A DNA stretch of 64,000 bases from Viscum album (lineage: Eukaryota > Streptophyta > Magnoliopsida > Santalales > Viscaceae), in the NCBI GenBank assembly GCA_963277665.1, contig OY728157.1:370464067-370528066 (forward strand). The letters run 5' to 3'. The first letter of the stretch is position 1; each line of letters opens with the position of its first letter. The notes under the pieces were generated by a model that searched no databases, was not told where the DNA came from, and saw only the letters and a list, made by a program, of their open reading frames with translations. Shown one piece after another: positions 58,648-64,000 of the stretch. Made by a program: the position numbers and the translations under genes.

Positions 58648-60090
58648 ATGAGAATTGGTCTTACAGTCAATCTGAATCATACAATACCACCAATAATTGA
58701 TGGTAATGACTAGGAATATTGGAGATACAAAATGAAGACCTTTGTTAGTAACACTGGAGTATAAAACTTTTTAATTCTCACAAGATATTACAAGATACCA
58801 TAAAAGGAAGTCAGAACCTTCACAAATCAAGAGAAACAAGAATATTAACTTAATTACAAGGGTTTCAATACATTATTATTTTCTATAACAAGGAATATCT
58901 ATAGTCAGATCTATTTATGTGAACCTGCTAATATCATATGGAATAAACTTAATGTTACACATTTTGCAACATCCAAAGTGATTGAAGCAAGAAGAGCTAT
59001 GCATAGAGTAGAATGTCATGGTTTTTTGTTTCCCAATAAAGAACCTGTATGAAATGTTCAACAATGATTTATGACGATTGTCAACAGTCTTCAGTATCTA
59101 TGTGAGAAATGAATTGATGATGAAATTATTGTGGATAAGAAAATAGATATTATTCCCAAAGAGTGGTAATATAAGAGAAAAACTATTGTTGAGAATAGGA
59201 ATGTTTCAAACATCACTCTTGATGAGTTATTTTGGGCTCTTCTTCAGTATGAAACTAGAATGAAATGAGATGATGAGATTAATAAGAAAAACAATGGTAA
59301 TGGAAGTACTTCAATAACTACAACATCAAATCATATAAAAGCAAAGACTCCTAAAACAATTAATAGATCAAAAGATAAGAAAGCTACTATAATATTTGAA
59401 TCAATTTATAGTGATCATTCTGAGAATGAAATTTCCAATATTTCTTGATGAATGAATGATATTGTAGTAAATAAACATTTTCGATATATATAGAAGAATA
59501 AAGATCGAATGGATAAGAAACATTCAGAAGTGACTTGTTATGAATTCAATAGATTAGTTCATATCGGACCAGACCATTCAATGCTCAAAAGGAAAGAAAG
59601 AAAGGATATACATTCAGAAAGAAACAAGAAGAATTAATACAAGTCTAAGTCCCATAATTTTGTGAAATCTAATGACACCTGAAGTGCTATTGGTGGTGAT
59701 TATTTTAATGAATATTTTTTTATTGAATCTTCTTGAAAAAATAATGTTGGTCTTATAGCCATAATTCCTAATGGAAATCAATGTCTTATAGCTCAGGTAA
59801 ATGTTTTCATATCATTAACCAATATTTCATTAAAAGTAAATTTTTCTAATGAATAATATAATGAATATTTGGATGATGAATCCTCATCATCAGAAGATAA
59901 TACTTTACCTTCATTTGACGAATTATCTAGGTTTTCCAAGTTACTTGAGAATGAAAATAGTAAGATCAAAAAGAAACCTGATGATGAAAAATTCAAGAAT
60001 TTCTATTTTAACAAAATAATTATCATATCATTCAAAATATCTTGAGTAGAAAACCCTTGATTTTTAAAATTATTCCAAAAAAATATTGTG
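58648..60090 (+). pseudogene. gag and coiled coil start of element D
   Basis: ATG at 58648 opens MRIGLTVNLNHTIPPIIDGN with TAG and EYWRYKMKTF following, the copia gag N-terminus with a stop at a position usually occupied by an aromatic residue. KVIEARRAMHRVECHGFLFP (about 58975-59035) and ITLDELFWALLQYETRMK (59215) are the middle and end of UBN2. The knuckle reads VTCYEFNRLVHIGPDHSMLK (about 59533-59592), with two of the three Cys ligands replaced (Phe, His). An acidic SSSSEDN segment follows at 59880. The frame is kept for about 1.4 kb, broken by stops only. Confidence 0.75.
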
Positions 60091-60633
60091 GATGATAAAT
60101 CTGAGAATGATAAATATTCTAAGGATCTTGAAAATGTTATTTCTAAGAAAAATGTTTTAAATAATAACTCAAATTATAAGACTAATGACTATGAGGAAAA
60201 TAATTTAGTCATCGTACTAAAATATGAAATATTTTCCTTCAATAAACTATTATCAAATTTCACTTTTGAAAGAAAAGAATTTGATAAAATTTATTCACAA
60301 ATTCATCCTCTTAGGAATAGTTTTGGATTTGGTTATACTACTTCAAAACTCGTTTTTAATCATAACTATTTTGTACCCAAAAGAGATTCTTTTTGAACTA
60401 AGGTTCAATGTGGAGGACATTATGAGAAAAATAATTCATGAAATAAAACCCAATAATTATGTTTTTATAATTCTTACTTTTCTATTAAAATATAGATACC
60501 TAAGATTTTACATTCTACCAATTCCATATTCAAGAAAGTTTGGATTATGAAAGTATATCTTTTTTATTTTTAGGAAAAGATGGGATGTAAAAAAAACAAT
60601 ACATTGTACATAGATAGTGGATGTTCTCGATAG
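60088..60633 (+). pseudogene. coiled coil and protease start of element D
   Basis: Same frame as gag. ERKEFDKIYSQIHPLRNSFG is followed by GYTTSKLVFNHN (the Sirevirus coiled-coil end), then after stops KKVWIMKVYLFYF and TLYIDSGCSR at 60601-60630, the copia aspartic protease box (DSGCSR). A TAG follows directly, at the junction of the internal deletion. Confidence 0.7.
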
Positions 60634-60635
60634 TG

Positions 60636-61175
60636 AATTTGTTTCTCTATTTAAAGGGAAATGTGGATTTAGGAATTTCCTATATTTATGGTATTGATTT
60701 TGTTTTAAAATGTTTTTTGAATGTTGATTTTGATATTTGTAGAATGGATATGAAAATTAAATCGGAAACTGGTCATTTCTTATGTGATTCATTAGTTTCT
60801 TGGTCGTGCAAGAAGAAACACACATTTTCACTTTCCACTATTAAATCTTAATATATAACAGATGGATGTTTTTGTGATCAAGTGTTGTGGATGCAAGACA
60901 CACTCACATACTATGACATGAGTTTTACCAAAACAAGGATAATGTATGAAAATACTAGTGCTATTTCACTATGAAAAAATCTACACATCACTCTTGTGAA
61001 ATGTAAATAGATATTAGGCATCACATTATTAGGGATCATACACATAAATGAGATATCATTCTTCAATTTATCGTAACACAAGACCAACTTGATGATATTT
61101 TTACAAAATCATTACCTGACGATAGATTTGAATACATTAAAAAAATGTTAAGAATGATAACCATAAGATAATCAT
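60636..61175 (+). pseudogene. RT tail and RNase H of element D
   Basis: LYLKGNVDLGISYIYGIDFV is the last part of copia RT; then NVDFDICRMDMKIKSETGHF, LCDSLVSWSCKKKHTFSLST and, after a stop, CFCDQVLWMQDTLTYYDM are RNase H. The end, LDDIFTKSLPDDRFEYIKKM (about 61090-61150), is the usual last motif of copia pol. The first Asp of the catalytic set is Val-Asp shifted (NVDFD), and frame changes are present. Confidence 0.75.
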
Positions 61176-61226
61176 CCATATTAACTTCTTGTAAAAACTA
61201 TCTCGTAAAATTATGTTACTTTTTTA

Positions 61227-61235
61227 TAGGGGGAG
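61227..61235 (+). promoter_or_regulatory. Sirevirus-type purine motif after pol of element D
   Basis: TAGGGGGAG, 60 bases past the end of pol. In the complete element this would lie far inside the 3' LTR because an extra ORF follows, so it is an internal extra copy. Confidence 0.55.
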
Positions 61236-61773
61236 TATATATGTTTATTTTTTATATTTTCTTTTCCAATTATTTTTTTTGGAACTTACAATTTTCGGAA
61301 CATAAAATGTTCTTCATTCCCTAATAAAAATTTTGGAACCTATGTTCTTGAAGAAGAACCTTATAAATATTGATAATTCATTCCACGAAATCCAGAAGGT
61401 ATGTTTCCTTATATAAATCTTCATTATATTATTTTTACTTGATGGTATTTCTATCTTTTTTCGGTAATCTTTATCAGATTCTCTTTCCATAACTCCATTT
61501 TTTCAATAAAATAAAAAAAATATCAGAAACTATAAGTCCTTCAGCGACATCGATATCAATTATAAGATCATATCAATTTAATCATAACTATTGGATTGAT
61601 TTGGGAATATGAACCATCTCTAGGATGCCTTTATAAAGGACCCCTTATTCATGTCCCACTTCAGTTCTATTAGTTTTTTATCACCAAAGCTCTGACCCTC
61701 TTCAAAACGATCATTTAGTTTTCCCTTTTTCTTTACGATATAAATGTCTCTTTATGTTTTCTCATAGTCTCTG
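61236..61773. other. spacer before envelope-like ORF of element D
   Basis: AT-rich, no gene. CT-rich stretches near 61670-61740 could serve as a splice acceptor or leader for the downstream ORF; nothing firmer can be said. Confidence 0.45.
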
Positions 61774-64000
61774 ATGGACTCAAACAAGAAACTCAAAGAT
61801 TTACTAATTTATGGAGAAAGGTAGGTGGACCCAAATATCTTTGTGAATTATGATTCTTGTTTTTCAAAAATCATAAATAAAAATAGTTGTGATTGTCTGT
61901 GAATAACCAATGAAAAGAATCAGGATCCAGTATATCATGATATTTTATTAGAACTCTATGATATAGTATATTTTTACGAACAAGGAGGAAGATAAATTTT
62001 TTCATTTAAGAGTTATGGAAATGCTTATTCTTTTCTTTCAATAAGGAAGCTAGTATCTTGGATATACCTTATAAAGCTGAAGAAATCTTTTGATCACAGA
62101 AATTGAAGCAATATTTTACAGCTAGTATCATGGATATACCTTATGATGTTGAAGCAATATTTTTTTCTCATATTTCAAGTAATTATAGATTATCGGCTCT
62201 ATGGATGCATGGTTTTCAGATTCCGAGAATGGGAGACAAGGATTCCCTTAAGAAATTCGATATCATCATGATGGATTTATTGGTAAATATAAGAATGATA
62301 AACCTCATAAAGTATATTATTTTCACCATCAGTAATATAAATAATGACACCATCAATTATCATATCATTATATACCCTATGATATTATCCAATAACATTG
62401 TAATCTGCTTAGAATATTTCAAAATCCCATGCATCTCAAAGGCCAGAGTTTTCAAGATAATATTGTTAAGTGATGATACTATAAGAAGGATGAAGATTGG
62501 TTTTAGTATTAATATTGGTGTGTTATTTGAACATCCTAATAACGATGTTCAAGATTCTAGTAAGAATGATTAAGAAGGAGAATGTTCCCAAAAAACTCAA
62601 AACAAAACAAAAGATAAAGAAACAGAACTGAAAGAGAAAGTACCATCACCTGAGTCGGTATCTGCTCCACCCAACACAAAAAAGAAGAATTCATTTTCTG
62701 ATTAATTGGTAGCTAAATAGAGAGAGTATAAGTAGAAAAATAAAATGGTATATATAGTTTTTTTGTTTGACCTAGCTGAGACAAAGGCCTTAATGATTCT
62801 TGTAACTGAAGAGTTTGAGATGCAAGATAAAGAAAATAAGTTAAAGAAGAAGATTTCAGAAGCAGAGATTGTTCAATAATTTATTAGAGATATATACAAG
62901 GAATCAAAACAAGTTCATGTAACCATATACTTCTTTCCGGAACTATTGTAAATTGAAGCTCCGGGTATAGATAAGAGAATGAAATTTATTTAGATTCCAG
63001 AACCCATTATGGAAGAAGTATAAGTGTAGCAAGAAAAAGAAGAAGAATAAGAGGAAGAGGAAAGTGATGATATAATCAAAATGGGGGAAGGATATCTAGA
63101 GGATAGCTCTTCTAATAAGATGTCTATAAGAACTTTCCAAGACGAATCCACCATGAAAATATTAAAGTTCAATCCGTTATTAGAAATGATGACATTTAAA
63201 ATTACATTGATAACTCTTTAGATTATGTAAGTAGAAATCATAATTTTATTCATCCTGATGATGATAATGAAATTGGAGAAAAATTTCCTAATAAAGAATT
63301 TGATGAATATGATAGAATAAATAATGTTTAGGATAGTTTTTCAGAGACTCAAAAATTTTAGAAAGTAATCTCTAAAGTTGATAAAGGTATGGAAGTTATT
63401 GTTGATACAGTAAATAATGCTAAAGTTGAAAAATCCAAGAAGGAAGTTGTTGTTGGATTATCTAAGGGAAAAGAAGACGAGAAAGATAAAATTTCGTTAC
63501 CAATAAAGGAATCTAATTCAGAATCTCCATATTCTTTAAGACATGATTTTTTAATTCATTCTTTGATGAATCTTGTGAATACTATTCCCTTATTTAAATT
63601 TATTGATTATAGGTGCCAACTAATTCAACAAATAATCAATGAGAAGTAATATTCAACAAGAATTATCATAGAAAAATTTATTAAACTTGATGCTGCATTC
63701 AAGAATTTTCAAATCGGTTATAATGATTATATGAGATACTGAGTAGATATAACTAAGTGGTCTAATGAAGTGATTCATTATCTAAAAAATATGGATAATT
63801 TTAATGATTTAGTCAAGGATTTCTTTGATAAGTTCCATGACACAATAATGAACCTTTCAACAAGTCTTTCATAGAAGATGAATCAAGAGAAAGATACCCC
63901 AGTTCTAAGAGAATAATGATATGAATAGTAAGATGATGTCTATTAATTTAAATTTGAAAATGGAAAAGGAACTAAGGGAATAAGTGGCTGAAAAACACAA
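61774..64000 (+). pseudogene. envelope-like ORF of element D, cut by window end
   Basis: ATG at 61774 (MDSNKKLKDLLIYGER). The 156-codon open piece at 62103-62573 contains SNYRLSALWMHGFQIPRMGD, KKFDIIMMDLLVNIRMINLI and FKIPCISKARVFKIILLSDD, in the style of the putative plant transposon protein domain. An acidic, Glu-rich middle (about 63030-63080) and a helical end (LRHDFLIHSLMNLVNTIPLF, 63540-63600; YLKNMDNFNDLVKDFFDKFH, 63780-63840) repeat the plan of the element E ORF. Frame changes and stops are frequent. A 71 bp tandem duplication lies at its start (62048-62190). Function unknown. Confidence 0.6.
62048..62190. repeat. 71 bp tandem duplication in the element D envelope-like ORF
   Basis: GCTAGTATCTTGGATATACC (62049) recurs as GCTAGTATCATGGATATACC (62120). 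The encoded pieces are ASILDIPYKAEEIF-like and ASIMDIPYDVEAIF, already diverged, so the duplication is not recent; 71 bp is not a multiple of three and shifts the frame. Confidence 0.7.

Larger units (their letters stand above)
56808..64000 (+). mobile_element. element D: Sirevirus-like Ty1/copia element, internally deleted, runs off window
   Basis: Plus-strand order: putative 5' LTR, primer site (58471-58483), gag (58648), coiled coil, protease box (about 60601), RNase H end (60640-61170), purine motif TAGGGGGAG (61227-61235) and an envelope-like ORF from 61774. The integrase and nearly all of RT are missing through one deletion at about 60633. The 3' end and 3' LTR lie outside the window. 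It resembles element E in architecture but its sequence is quite different, so they are separate families. Confidence 0.75.

Overview
The window looks like plant nuclear DNA from a large, AT-rich, repeat-filled genome. I see no intact host gene. Nearly everything that can be named is transposable-element sequence: long-LTR non-autonomous Ty3/gypsy-like elements, Ty1/copia elements of the Sirevirus type, a CACTA DNA transposon and a LINE fragment. The species cannot be read from the sequence. The element mix fits a flowering plant, and nothing here looks bacterial or organellar.

Layout. 1-4780: AT-rich, unassigned, with one decayed coding-like stretch (about 2500-3260). 4781-15479: element A, an old minus-strand LTR element with 4.46 kb LTRs and a 1.8 kb interior. 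16190-16620: RNase H end of a LINE. 18282-25216: element C, a minus-strand Sirevirus-like copia element with gag but no recognisable pol. 25366 to at least 41314: a CACTA element read on the minus strand (TNP2-type transposase, DUF4216-like piece, TNP1/PF03004-like piece, glutamine-rich tail, subterminal repeats), split by element B. 26660-36542: element B, a well-preserved long-LTR element (two 3848 bp LTRs, AAATC target duplication, primer-binding site, zinc-knuckle gag remnant, polypurine tract, no pol). 41450-44510: about 3 kb of a 10 bp AATTATTACT-type array. 44562-56802: element E, a minus-strand Sirevirus-like copia element with decayed gag, protease, integrase, RT, RNase H and an envelope-like extra ORF. 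56808 (approximate) to the window end: element D, a plus-strand Sirevirus-like element whose integrase and RT are deleted, also with an envelope-like ORF, cut by the window edge.

The most interesting signal is in the LTRs of element B. Three hairpins lie about 190 nt apart downstream of the LTR TATA box. Each has different but complementary arms around a near-identical 22-nt loop containing the palindrome CGTACGTACG. The much older element A keeps the same trio at the same spacing. As the hairpins would sit in the RNA leader, a structured-RNA role such as dimerisation, packaging or translation control is plausible but untested.

All reading frames of the transposons are decayed, mostly by stop codons at Gln and Trp positions, as expected for old cytosine-methylated repeats. 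Nothing in the window appears able to move by itself.
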